Shown one piece after another: positions 9,099 through 17,616 of a DNA stretch of 64,000 nucleotides (positions within the stretch are counted from its first letter, which is position 1; every line of letters starts with the position of its first letter). This stretch comes from Nocardioides jishulii (GTDB lineage: Bacteria; Actinomycetota; Actinomycetes; Propionibacteriales; Nocardioidaceae): the NCBI RefSeq assembly GCF_006007965.1, contig NZ_CP040748.1, forward strand, positions 1,922,001 through 1,986,000, read 5' to 3'. The position numbers and the translations under genes were made by a program. The notes under the pieces were generated by a model. It did no database searches. It worked only from the letters and a program-made list of their open reading frames with translations, and was not told where the DNA came from.

Positions 9099-10142
9099 CC
9101 GTCTGGAAAGTCGGCCCTCGCCAAGAGCCTCTACACCCGCTCCATCGGCTTCGGCTGCCGCGTCTACGTCCCCGGGGACCCGAAGGGCGAACACACCGCG
9201 GTCGCCGAAGTGGTCGGGGGCCGCGCGATCGCGCTGGGACACGGGATGCCCAACCGGCTCAACCCGCTCGACGAGGGTCACCGCCCCGGTGGCGTCGACG
9301 ACACCCAGTGGGCAGCTCAGGTCACCGCCCGGCGGCGTGATCTCGTCGGGGCGCTCACTGAAACCGTTCTCGACCGACGTCTCACACCACTCGAGCACAC
9401 CGCGATCGACGTCGCCTTGACCGACACGGTGCGCTCCAGCGAGGTCCCAGTTCTGCCGATGGTCGTCGACCGACTCCTCTCCCCCGCTCCCGGAGCCGAC
9501 ACCGACGGGCGACTCGCCGAGGACGGACGCCTCGCCGGTCACGCCCTCAGGCGTCTGGTGGCAGGCGACCTCGCCGGGCTCTTCGATGGCCCATCCACGG
9601 TCTCGTTCGATCCCAGCCTGCCGATGATCTCCCTCGACCTGTCGCGGGTCACCGAGAACGCCACCCTCGTCTCGGTGCTGATGACCTGTGCGTCCGCGTG
9701 GATGGAATCCGCGCTTCTCGACCCCGCAGGGGGCCAACGATGGGTGGTGTACGACGAGGCCTGGCGCCTCATGTCCCACCCCGCGCTCCTACGTCGCATG
9801 GACGCCCACTGGCGACTCGCACGCCACTACGGCATCGCGAACATGTTGCTCTTCCACAAACTGTCCGACCTCGACAACGTCGGGGACTCCGGTTCCGCCA
9901 TGCGTGCCCTGGCGTCGTCGCTGCTCGCGAACGCCGAGACTCGTGTGGTCTACCGGCAGGAGTCCGACCAGCTCGGGTCCACCGCCGCTGCACTCGGACT
10001 CACCGGGACCGAGCAGTCCCTGCTCCCCACTCTGGGTACCGGACAGGCTCTGTGGCGGATCAAGAACCGCTCGTTCGTCGTCCAGCACCAACTCCACCCG
10101 GACGAGCTCGAACTGTTCGACACCACGGGGCGTATGTCGTAG
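9099..10142 (+). pseudogene. VirB4-like conjugative transfer ATPase, N-terminus missing
   Basis: The frame becomes recognisable exactly at a Walker A sequence (PSGKSALAKSLY, from 9099) and continues to the stop at 10142, about 347 residues. An in-frame stop lies at 9018-9020 and nothing like the N-terminal half of VirB4 is found upstream. Walker B is WVVYDEAWRLM, followed by the MLLFHKLSDL segment seen in actinobacterial VirB4/TraC-type ATPases. Full-length relatives are roughly 500 to 850 residues, so this is a remnant. A shorter reading from GTG 9210 is possible but would lack Walker A. It marks a former type IV secretion gene block. Confidence 0.7.
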
Positions 10143-10277
10143 GCCCTATGACTGTTCGTTGGATTTCTGAAGGTTTCGCGTCGAACTGTCACGTGCTCGG
10201 CGGATCGTCGGCGTGCGCAGGTGCATGTTCGTCCAACTGGCACACTTTCGCAGTCCGGGATCACGACGCGGCGCTCG

Positions 10278-10676
10278 TCAGTCGATCGGCGTCGGCGTGC
10301 CCGGGTCCGCTCGCAGCAGTTCTTCGTGGTTGTCGTGCGATGGGAGTACACAGAACAGAATGCCACCGGGATCTGCCAGGACGACCCAACCTTCGTCGCC
10401 GCTCTGACCGACGTCGGCGCGTGTGGCACCGAGGCACAACGCCTTCTCAACGCAGCGAGCTTGGTCGGCCGGTCGCAAGTCGAGGTGGATGGCACCAGGC
10501 GGGGCCGACTGCTGCGAGGGTTGGATCAGCAGGGACGGCTGGCCGGGGGCGACGAGCATGATCGAGTCGCTGTGGTTGGGCGCGACTTCGTACCCCAGCA
10601 GGTCTCGCCAGAAGCGGGCAATGGTCGTTGGCCGATCCGACTTCATCGTCACGGTTGCGATTCGTGCTTCGGCCAT
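10278..10676 (-). CDS. VOC (glyoxalase-fold) family protein
   Basis: This 132-residue protein starts with a beta strand plus the segment IARFWRDLLGYEV, has HLDLRPAD in the middle and ends with GWVVLADPGGILFCVLP, the typical ordering of a single-unit glyoxalase/bleomycin-resistance fold of the actinobacterial type. Such small VOC proteins are often metal-dependent or simply ligand-binding; the substrate is unknown. Start ATG 10676 lies 10 bases after the stop of the small upstream reading frame on the same strand. It does not look conjugation-related and may be passenger cargo. Confidence 0.75.
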   Translation of the reverse strand: MAEARIATVTMKSDRPTTIARFWRDLLGYEVAPNHSDSIMLVAPGQPSLLIQPSQQSAPPGAIHLDLRPADQARCVEKALCLGATRADVGQSGDEGWVVLADPGGILFCVLPSHDNHEELLRADPGTPTPID

Positions 10677-10686
10677 CAGTAGCGAC

Positions 10687-10830
10687 CTATGCCTGCTGGA
10701 ACTCGAGGCGATTGCCGAACCATCGCCAGCGCGTACTGGGGTCGACCAGCTCTTGCTCGAACTCCTCGACGTCCTGCGGCGTCGCGAGAACGTACGTGGC
10801 CGCGCCGCCTGGCAGGACGCGCAGGCTCAT
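10687..10830 (-). CDS. Small hypothetical protein upstream of the VOC gene
   Basis: A 47-residue frame begins at ATG 10830 and ends at TAG 10687, ten bases before the VOC start on the same strand. It contains the acidic stretch DVEEFEQELVDP followed by a tryptophan/arginine-rich end. It may be the C-terminal scrap of a longer gene. I do not recognise it. Support is its coding-like composition and close spacing only. Confidence 0.35.
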   Translation of the reverse strand: MSLRVLPGGAATYVLATPQDVEEFEQELVDPSTRWRWFGNRLEFQQA

Positions 10831-10999
10831 CAGGAACTCAGGTCACCAATGTCGGCCACGCGCCGAGAATACGCCCGAATCGTCAGGAAAGGCGACTGAT
10901 GATCAACAAATCTCTAACTGTCCGGGAACCTGCGCTACCTGCACGAACGCAAATCGCATGCCCAAATCCCCGAAACGAACCGTCATGCCTAGAGACACT

Positions 11000-11233
11000 C
11001 TATTCAGCGGTGCGTCCACGCGTCAGTCGGCCCACGTGCGTCACCGACCGCAGGCCATTCGCGTCGTCGTAGTCGTACAGGGCCCACTCGACGCCGGCGG
11101 CGTAGGCGTCGTCGCCACTAGTTCGCACTTCGAACTGCAGGCGGACCGCAGCAGACGAGCCCGCGTTCAGACATGCGGCGTACCCGTCCCGGTACCCCTG
11201 GTCGAAACGCTGCGGTCGTTGGCGTGGCCCCAT
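11000..11233 (-). CDS. Hypothetical protein, 77 residues
   Basis: A small soluble protein with the acidic aromatic stretch ALYDYDDANGL near its end. The codon pattern (G/C in third position) is coherent across the frame and competing frames are poorer. It is convergent with nothing and sits just upstream of the ArdC gene on the opposite strand. No family is recognised; it could be an accessory gene of the conjugative element. Confidence 0.45.
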   Translation of the reverse strand: MGPRQRPQRFDQGYRDGYAACLNAGSSAAVRLQFEVRTSGDDAYAAGVEWALYDYDDANGLRSVTHVGRLTRGRTAE

Positions 11234-11334
11234 GCACTTAGTCGAACACCTGTTCGATCACGAGTCAAACGGTGCCCCTGCTGTCAGGGCCTCCCCGCAC
11301 ACCTTCCTGACACAACCAGGAAAGGTGGCCGGCG

Positions 11335-12420
11335 ATGCGCAACAGTCTTGGAGAGCGTGAGGCGAAACTCGAGGCGCTGCACGAGAAGCTCACCGCGTCA
11401 GTCGCAGCGCTGGTGACGGGCGAGGACTGGAAGCGGGCGCTGGAGTTCGCGGCCAGGTTCCGGTCGCGGTCGTTCAACAACACGCTGCTGATCCACGTGC
11501 AGCACTACTCCGCTCACCGGGAGGGGCGGGTTCCGCATCCGTCGCCGACGTATGTGGCGGGGTTCAAGCAGTGGTTGTCGTTGGACCGGCAGGTGATGAA
11601 GGGCCAGTCCGGGTACGCGATCCTGGCGCCGGTGACGGCGCGGTTCGTGTCCACGACCCCGGATGACCCGGGCTCGTGGCGCCGACTCGGGCGCGGCGAG
11701 AAGCCGCGGCCGGGTGACACGGTGCGAGCCAAGTTAATCGGGTTGCGTCCGGCGTACGTGTGGGACGTGTCCCAGACCGATGGGGATCCGCTCCCCGAAC
11801 CACCTCGCCCGGTCCTGCTGCGTGGCGAGGCGCCTGAGGGGTTGTGGGACGGCCTTGCGGATCAGATCACCGCGCAGGGGTACGAACTGCGCCTGGTGTC
11901 TGACGCCTCCCACATCGGTGGCGCGAACGGGCTGACCGACTTCCTCACCCGTGAGGTGTCGGTCCGCATGGACATGGACGACGCAGCCCAGGTCAAGACG
12001 CTGGCCCACGAACTGGGTCACGTCATGCTGCACTCCCCCGCGTCCTCGGTGCAGGAGCAGACCCGAGCCGCGGCAGACGCGACGCTGCACCGCGGGATCG
12101 CCGAGGTGGAGGCCGAGTCGGTGGCGCTCATGGTGGCGGCCGCGCATGGGCTGGACACGAATGACTACACCGTCCCGTACGTGTCGACGTGGGCCTCCAC
12201 CGTGCGGGGCAAGTCTCCGGTCGAAGTCGTCCAGGCCACCGCAGACCGCGTACGAGGGACGGCGATGAAGATCCTCGATGACCTCGACACCGCTCAGGTC
12301 AACGACGGCAACCCTCCGGGACTCGACCGCGAGGCACTCGCGGCGAACCGACGGGTGCCCCGCCCACGACGGACCGCGACACGCTCTCCCGTGTCCAGTG
12401 GAATGGGAGTCGAACGATGA
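11335..12420 (+). CDS. ArdC-like antirestriction protein
   Basis: This 361-residue protein combines an N-terminal ArdC-like single-strand DNA-binding domain (about 10-110, with NTLLIHVQHYSA and LSLDRQVMKGQSGY) and a C-terminal zincin-like metallopeptidase domain with the HExxH motif AHELGHVML (about 222-230) and a downstream glutamate in EVEAESVALMV. In known conjugative elements ArdC protects incoming single-stranded DNA from host restriction. It heads a plus-strand run of coupled genes: its stop overlaps the next start (ATGA at 12417-12420). AAAGG precedes the start. It supports reading this block as the leading region of a conjugative element. Confidence 0.8.
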   Translation: MRNSLGEREAKLEALHEKLTASVAALVTGEDWKRALEFAARFRSRSFNNTLLIHVQHYSAHREGRVPHPSPTYVAGFKQWLSLDRQVMKGQSGYAILAPVTARFVSTTPDDPGSWRRLGRGEKPRPGDTVRAKLIGLRPAYVWDVSQTDGDPLPEPPRPVLLRGEAPEGLWDGLADQITAQGYELRLVSDASHIGGANGLTDFLTREVSVRMDMDDAAQVKTLAHELGHVMLHSPASSVQEQTRAAADATLHRGIAEVEAESVALMVAAAHGLDTNDYTVPYVSTWASTVRGKSPVEVVQATADRVRGTAMKILDDLDTAQVNDGNPPGLDREALAANRRVPRPRRTATRSPVSSGMGVER

Positions 12421-12986
12421 GCATGATGAGCGCTTCGTACCGCCGTGACCATCCCACGATCCGTGTGCCGGTGGTGATGCCACTTGTCGAGGTCACCATC
12501 GCCCAGGACGGTCACGCGGCCGTGAGGTTGAACGGGGAGCCGTACAACGTCGACGGATCCCTCACCCGCTCTGACGTGAGCACGGTGCTGGACCAGATCG
12601 CACTGCAGTTGGGCACCGCAGTGCGCGCTGAACTTATCGAGTCCGACGGCGAACGATTCACCGACTACGTCACCCCCGGCTCTTCCCCGCGCTGCCCTGC
12701 CTCCACCAACGACGTCGCGCCTGCATCGAGGCCCACTCACCCAGGGCCTGGCGGTGTGAGGCCGCTGTTGTTGTCCGCGTTCGGGGTCACGGGCAGCGGG
12801 TTCACTGTGGGTGAAGAGGTCGAGGTCTGTGTGGTGGTGACGACGCAGGTCGCGGACGCCGACGGCCAAGCGTTCGTCCGGGTGCCCTCAGCGCTGCTGG
12901 CCACCCACCCCGATGTGGTGTTGGTCGGGCGGTCGTCGGGAACGGTCGCCGCCGGATCCGTGCCCGCGGACGCCGACTCCGCGTAA
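12417..12986 (+). CDS. Conserved-looking hypothetical protein of the conjugative block
   Basis: This 189-residue protein is translationally coupled to the ArdC-like gene by a 4-base overlap. The first half (about 15-75) is a beta-rich region with VEVTIAQDGHAAVRLNG; the second half carries a hydrophobic beta-rich region with GEEVEVCVVV and an acidic tail, joined by a proline-rich linker. No signal peptide or membrane segment is evident. The layout is reminiscent of small ubiquitin-like or accessory proteins next to secretion ATPases, but I cannot name a family. Confidence 0.6.
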   Translation: MSMMSASYRRDHPTIRVPVVMPLVEVTIAQDGHAAVRLNGEPYNVDGSLTRSDVSTVLDQIALQLGTAVRAELIESDGERFTDYVTPGSSPRCPASTNDVAPASRPTHPGPGGVRPLLLSAFGVTGSGFTVGEEVEVCVVVTTQVADADGQAFVRVPSALLATHPDVVLVGRSSGTVAAGSVPADADSA

Positions 12987-12998
12987 GCGAGACAAGCC

Positions 12999-14774
12999 AT
13001 GAACCCCGGGGGCCGCAGCGCCGATGACACCTTGGTCAACGCTGGCCTGCTCCTGATCGTCGCCGTCGCCGGTCTCGCCGGCCTCCTCCGCCTGACGGGC
13101 AGCGTCGCAGCGCGGGTTACCGGCGCCGATGACCCGTCTGGAAGTTGGGCGGGCGGCCTCTCCGTCCTGACCAAACCGACGGATCCGGCCGGTGCACTTG
13201 GCGCCATAGGACTGTCTGCGTGGACCTACTGGTTGACCCTGATCATCCTGCTGACCATGGGCGTTCTCCTGGCGTGGGCAGGATGGCGTCTCTTCGACGG
13301 CGCCAGGCACCGTGCACGACTTGATCCCTCCCGGCTGTCGGGAACAGCGACCAGACGCGACGTACGCGCGACCGCGTCGCGTCACGCCTTGTTGAAACGC
13401 GGCCGGACACTGCGCCCGTCGCTGCCTTCCCCGACTGCTTCGGACGTGGGATATCTGCTCGGGCATGCACACGGCAAGGAGGTGTGGGCCTCAGTCGAGG
13501 ACTCGATCCTGCTGCTCGGTCCGCCGCGGTCGGGCAAGGGACTGCACATCGTCATCAACGCCATCCTCGACGCCCCCGGCGCGGTGATCACCACATCCAC
13601 CAGGCCCGACAACATCAGCGCCACCATCGACGCCCGCCGGGCACGGGGGCCCGTCGCGGTCTTCGACCCCCAACGTCTGGCGCAGTCGATGCACGCTGGC
13701 CTGCGCTGGTCGCCGGTACGCGGGTGTGAAGATCCGCTGACCGCGATGATCCGCGCCACCGGCCTCGCCTCCGCCACCGGCCTGTCGTCCGGTGGCGTGG
13801 AGTCGGGTGGGTTCTGGGAAGGCAAGACCCGCACCGCCCTGCAGGCACTGCTCCACGCAGCCGCGCTGGACAACCGCGCCCCAGCAGAACTGTTCGCGTG
13901 GACCCTGAATCCTGCTGCCGCGGCCGACGCCGTGACGATCCTGTCCAGTCACACGGGCGCTGCACCGGGATGGGCCGAATCGTTGGAGGCCATGATCAGC
14001 ACGGATCCTCGTACCCGCGACTCGATCTGGATGGGTGTCTCGCTGGCCTTGTCGAGCCTGGCCGACCCACGGGTGCTGGAGACCGTCACCCCCAGGACCG
14101 GAGAGCACTTCGAGCCCGAGCAGTTCCTCCGCGACAACGGCACGCTCTACCTGCTCGCAACCGGATCCGGCGCCGGCGCCTCGTGGCCTCTGGTGGCGGC
14201 GTTCATCGAAGACCTCGCCGAGACCGCACGCCACCTCGCCGCGGCTTCGCCGGGAGCACGACTCGACCCACCGCTGCTGCTGGCTCTGGACGAGATCGGC
14301 AACCTGTCTCCCCTCCCCTCGCTGCCCACGTTGATGGCCGAGGGCGGCGGGACCGGGATCACCACGCTGCCTGTCCTGCAGTCGCTGTCCCAGGCCCGTG
14401 ACAAGTGGGGCGACCACGCTGCTGGCGCGATCTGGGATGCCTCGATCGTGAAGATCGTCCTCGGCGGCGCCTCGTCGGCGAAGGACCTCCAAGACCTGTC
14501 GGCACTCATCGGTGAGCGCGACGAGCTCACCGACTCCATCTCGATCGGTGACTACGGATCGCGCAGCGTCCAACGCTCCACCCGCCGCGTCTCCATCCTG
14601 CCCCCGGAGAGGATCCGCACCCTGCCGTTCGGCACCGCGCTGGTGCTGCTGCGCTCCACCGCGCCGCTCATCACCCAGCTGCGGCCGTGGACCACGCGCC
14701 ACGACGTACAGCCGTCAACGAGGCCGCGGCGATCCTCCAGTTGGCGACGGCCTCGGGGATCTACGCGCACCTGA
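12999..14774 (+). CDS. TraG/TraD-type conjugative coupling protein
   Basis: This 591-residue type IV coupling protein would link the relaxosome to the secretion channel at the membrane. Two N-terminal membrane segments lie at about 13-33 and 76-96. Walker A is LLGPPRSGKG (about 172-181), Walker B is LLLALDEIGNL, and the GGTGITTLPVLQS region is the sensor/TraM-recognition part. The C-terminal 30 residues are arginine/serine-rich and unlike the family; a different frame from about 14710 reads as a more protein-like helix, so a late frameshift is possible. It is followed closely by the SSB gene. Confidence 0.85.
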   Translation: MNPGGRSADDTLVNAGLLLIVAVAGLAGLLRLTGSVAARVTGADDPSGSWAGGLSVLTKPTDPAGALGAIGLSAWTYWLTLIILLTMGVLLAWAGWRLFDGARHRARLDPSRLSGTATRRDVRATASRHALLKRGRTLRPSLPSPTASDVGYLLGHAHGKEVWASVEDSILLLGPPRSGKGLHIVINAILDAPGAVITTSTRPDNISATIDARRARGPVAVFDPQRLAQSMHAGLRWSPVRGCEDPLTAMIRATGLASATGLSSGGVESGGFWEGKTRTALQALLHAAALDNRAPAELFAWTLNPAAAADAVTILSSHTGAAPGWAESLEAMISTDPRTRDSIWMGVSLALSSLADPRVLETVTPRTGEHFEPEQFLRDNGTLYLLATGSGAGASWPLVAAFIEDLAETARHLAAASPGARLDPPLLLALDEIGNLSPLPSLPTLMAEGGGTGITTLPVLQSLSQARDKWGDHAAGAIWDASIVKIVLGGASSAKDLQDLSALIGERDELTDSISIGDYGSRSVQRSTRRVSILPPERIRTLPFGTALVLLRSTAPLITQLRPWTTRHDVQPSTRPRRSSSWRRPRGSTRT

Positions 14775-14825
14775 CAAACGAGAGCGGTTGCCACCCAGGC
14801 GCCGCGCCGGTGTCAGGAGCACGTG

Positions 14826-15305
14826 ATGACGATTCCTACCCAGATGAGCCTGCCCGGGTTCATCGCCACCACTCCGGAGCTGACCCACACCCAGACCGGA
14901 ACCGAGCGGTTCTACGCCCGCGTCGGGGTGGAGCACTACCGCAAGGAGGCCGACGGCACCTACACGCAACTGGAGACGAGCTTCCACAGCCTGGTGGCCT
15001 TCAGCAAGACCGCGCTGCACGCGTACGAGCAGTTCCGGGTCGGCGACTCCGTCGTCGCTTCGGGCTACATCAACGAGTACGAGGTCGAGCGCCACGGTCA
15101 CGTCGAGATGCGCGAGGAGTTCGTCGCCCGTCGCCTCGGGCACGACACCGCTCGTACCCGCTACGAAGTGGACCGGTCCCCACGGACCGAGCCCGAGGCA
15201 CCAGGCGTCGAGGTCCCGCAGCAGCAACCCCGTGTCGCTCCTGCGGCCACGGCCGCGAGCCCGTCCGCGAGCTCCGTCCCGACCGCTCACGGCATGGGCA
15301 TCTGA
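14826..15305 (+). CDS. Single-stranded DNA-binding protein of the element
   Basis: This 159-residue protein has an OB-fold region (about 8-110) with the SSB-like segments FYARVGVEHY, FHSLVAFSKTA and VGDSVVASGYINEY, and an Ala/Pro-rich tail. The tail ends HGMGI, without the acidic DDxPF tip of housekeeping SSB, as is common in conjugative elements. AGGAG at 14814-14818 fits ATG 14826 better than the GTG one codon earlier. In transfer it would coat single-stranded DNA. Confidence 0.75.
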   Translation: MTIPTQMSLPGFIATTPELTHTQTGTERFYARVGVEHYRKEADGTYTQLETSFHSLVAFSKTALHAYEQFRVGDSVVASGYINEYEVERHGHVEMREEFVARRLGHDTARTRYEVDRSPRTEPEAPGVEVPQQQPRVAPAATAASPSASSVPTAHGMGI

Positions 15306-15319
15306 GCGGGCCTATCGCC

Positions 15320-15880
15320 ATGACCTCCCACGACCCGTCATCGACGTTCACCTCGCGCATGGGAGTCGTCGACAGCCAGGACGCCGAGTCGGTCGATGAC
15401 GGGTTGGTCCGGCCGATCAACTGGAACGTCCTCACCGCGGCCGAGGCGGAGAACGAGTGGCTCGACCTCAACGCGTGGGTCCACTGGCTGCGCTTCGCCT
15501 ACGGACTCCCCGTCGCGATCATCCCGCCGCTGTGGCATCGGCACAACGCCCTGGTCCTCGAACTCTCCGCGCTGCACCGGGCGTGGCTCGCCTCCGTCGA
15601 CCCCGACGGCCCTCCGGGCGGCCAACTGCAGTGGCACGAACAGTTCACCAACAGCCGTCACCGGCTGCGTGAGTGGGTGCAGCTGGCCGGCACCAAGCTC
15701 GACCGCGACCGGCCCACCCGCATCACCACCTGGCCAGGGGATGAGCCCCAACCGCCGGCCATCGAGGCCGAGATCACCGACCGCGAAGCCGACTTCTACA
15801 GCTTCGTCGCCCTGGATCTCGCAGCCCGCCGCAGCGTCGAGGAACGTGTTGCCCGCCGCCGCGCCCTCCACTCCACCTGA
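15320..15880 (+). CDS. DUF4913-like protein of actinobacterial conjugative elements
   Basis: This 186-residue protein has a central segment (about 55-110) with LNAWVHWLRFAY, PLWHRHNALVLELSALHRAWL, a pattern resembling the DUF4913 family that is commonly encoded beside coupling-protein genes in actinobacterial plasmids and integrative elements. The match is by eye and uncertain. The start is ATG 15320, 15 bases after the SSB stop. No membrane segment is seen, and its function is unknown. Confidence 0.6.
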   Translation: MTSHDPSSTFTSRMGVVDSQDAESVDDGLVRPINWNVLTAAEAENEWLDLNAWVHWLRFAYGLPVAIIPPLWHRHNALVLELSALHRAWLASVDPDGPPGGQLQWHEQFTNSRHRLREWVQLAGTKLDRDRPTRITTWPGDEPQPPAIEAEITDREADFYSFVALDLAARRSVEERVARRRALHST

Positions 15881-15906
15881 CCAGTCCGACGCTTCAGGAG
15901 CCCCCG

Positions 15907-16215
15907 ATGAATCGCAGCGACGCCACAGCCATCACCTGCGCGAGAGTGCTGATCACCGCGCTGGCCGACCACCCCGATCATGCGTTCCCACCCTTCGCCA
16001 GCAGCGACTACGAGCGAGCGCTCATCGACTTCGACACCATCTGCGGTCCACAAACACCCGGGCTGCCTGCCTTGCGGCCCGCGGGGCAGGCCAGCGAGCT
16101 GTACGAGCAGGCGCTCAACGCCATCACCATCCTCGGGGACCTCGGGATCCTCGACGGCCTGCAGGTCGAACTCGTCCTCGATGTCCTCGACCAGGCGTTC
16201 AACGGGCCCTGGTGA
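15907..16215 (+). CDS. Hypothetical protein of the conjugative block, 102 residues
   Basis: A short acidic, helix-rich protein with CAGGAG five bases before the ATG at 15907. Its stop overlaps the next start (TGATG at 16213-16217). It ends in the helix LELVLDVLDQAF-like region. I do not recognise a family. Its position in a tight run with transfer genes suggests a role in transfer or maintenance. Confidence 0.6.
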   Translation: MNRSDATAITCARVLITALADHPDHAFPPFASSDYERALIDFDTICGPQTPGLPALRPAGQASELYEQALNAITILGDLGILDGLQVELVLDVLDQAFNGPW

Positions 16216-17525
16216 TGTACGGCCACTCCAGTGCAGCAGTACGCGACGCGGTCGGCGAACTGCTCCACCATCAACGCCTCACCAAGCCGATCGGCGCCGT
16301 GCACATCCTCGACGACCCGAGGTTTGACGACTACCGGGACGATCTCGCCCTGATCACCCGATACCGACAGGTGCTGCTCGGGTGGTGCTGCCAACTGGCG
16401 CGCATCACCACCGCCTACTCCCTGCCAGGCACCGCCGGGGAGTCGTCCTCAAGCCCCGCGCGGGATCTCCACGAACACCTCCGCAGCGCGTACGCCCACT
16501 CCCCCGCACGCGCCCCCAGCATGGACGAACTCACCACGCCCGCTTCCACCTCGGTGGTCGAAATCTGGCGCACCGCCGCCCGGGCAGCGGTCCTCGCCGA
16601 GGTCGACTTCAACCCGACCCTGGCGCCGGCCGCGCTCAGCGCAGGTGAACGCATCGTCATGCTCAAAGACATCGCCGACGTCACCCACGCACTCGTGTCC
16701 CTCGAGCGGCGATACCGAACCCTCCCCGGCTGGCTCCCCCTCGACAACACCCGCCGGTTGGGACGCAGCGCCCACCTGGCCCGCCTCTTCGCCGACGCCC
16801 AACAGGTCGACTACGCGATCGACCATCGAGGACAACGCCCCTGTCCCGGACTCATGGCCGACGGCGAACGCACCGGGATCGCAGGCCTCCTCGCCGCCGA
16901 ACACAACCTGTACGTCCAGCTGGTGCGCCACTTCCCCGACGCCACCACCCTGCGGCTGGTCCTGGACTCCCAACGCCTGATCTCCGCCGCTGCCTCCGAG
17001 ATCGTTACCGAAGCCGACCCCGACCTGACCCACCTTTGGGCTGCGCGCGCCGAGACCTACCGATTGCTGACTGATCACACTCGTGACCTTGGCGGACAGA
17101 TCGGCCATGGTGCGCCCGCAGCCCGAGAGGCGCTCATCCTCGGAACTCGCCTACGCATGCTCGGACGCCCAACCATGACACCGGCCCAAGTTGATGGACT
17201 CGCCAACCTCTTCAACCGGGTCGACGCCCGCATCGCTGAGATCGTGAGGACCGGCGCACGGCAAGACCTCTACTTCCTCCGCGTCCCGATCCCCCGTATC
17301 GACACCAGCAGCCCAGGCCTCACCAAACCAGTGCGACATCGGTACGCACCGCTCAGCGCGGTTGGCAGCGACATGGTCGAGTTGGTCACCAGTCGGTTCC
17401 CGACCCACGGCACCCAGGCCACTCACCCCGCTCACGCGCCCCGGCTCACACTGAGTTCGAACCCGAGATCGTCGCTCGCACATGGCTCCGAGCCCTGGGC
17501 CGTCGAACGCTCCCTGGAACTCTGA
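16215..17525 (+). CDS. Large hypothetical helical protein of the conjugative block
   Basis: This 436-residue soluble protein is predicted mostly alpha-helical and has no visible catalytic motif. It starts at ATG 16215, overlapping the preceding stop by one base, and ends the plus-strand transfer block. A large proportion of His/Arg/Asp in amphipathic stretches is notable. The long open frame upstream of 16215 is a shadow. I cannot assign it; by position it may be an element-specific replication or transfer accessory factor. Confidence 0.6.
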   Translation: MYGHSSAAVRDAVGELLHHQRLTKPIGAVHILDDPRFDDYRDDLALITRYRQVLLGWCCQLARITTAYSLPGTAGESSSSPARDLHEHLRSAYAHSPARAPSMDELTTPASTSVVEIWRTAARAAVLAEVDFNPTLAPAALSAGERIVMLKDIADVTHALVSLERRYRTLPGWLPLDNTRRLGRSAHLARLFADAQQVDYAIDHRGQRPCPGLMADGERTGIAGLLAAEHNLYVQLVRHFPDATTLRLVLDSQRLISAAASEIVTEADPDLTHLWAARAETYRLLTDHTRDLGGQIGHGAPAAREALILGTRLRMLGRPTMTPAQVDGLANLFNRVDARIAEIVRTGARQDLYFLRVPIPRIDTSSPGLTKPVRHRYAPLSAVGSDMVELVTSRFPTHGTQATHPAHAPRLTLSSNPRSSLAHGSEPWAVERSLEL

Positions 17526-17616
17526 GCGATCGCGTGCCTGTGCCTCGGGGCGGCGCCCCCATCCACCCAGTAGGACGTGCGAGCCGCGTACCGACGGTTG
17601 GTAATGGTGGGTCTTC

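Noticed and set aside
8663..9340. Plus-strand frame of 225 codons across the att region
   Set aside because: It crosses the hairpin and tRNA fragment and then runs out of frame over the VirB4 remnant; it has no ribosome site and no protein-like composition.
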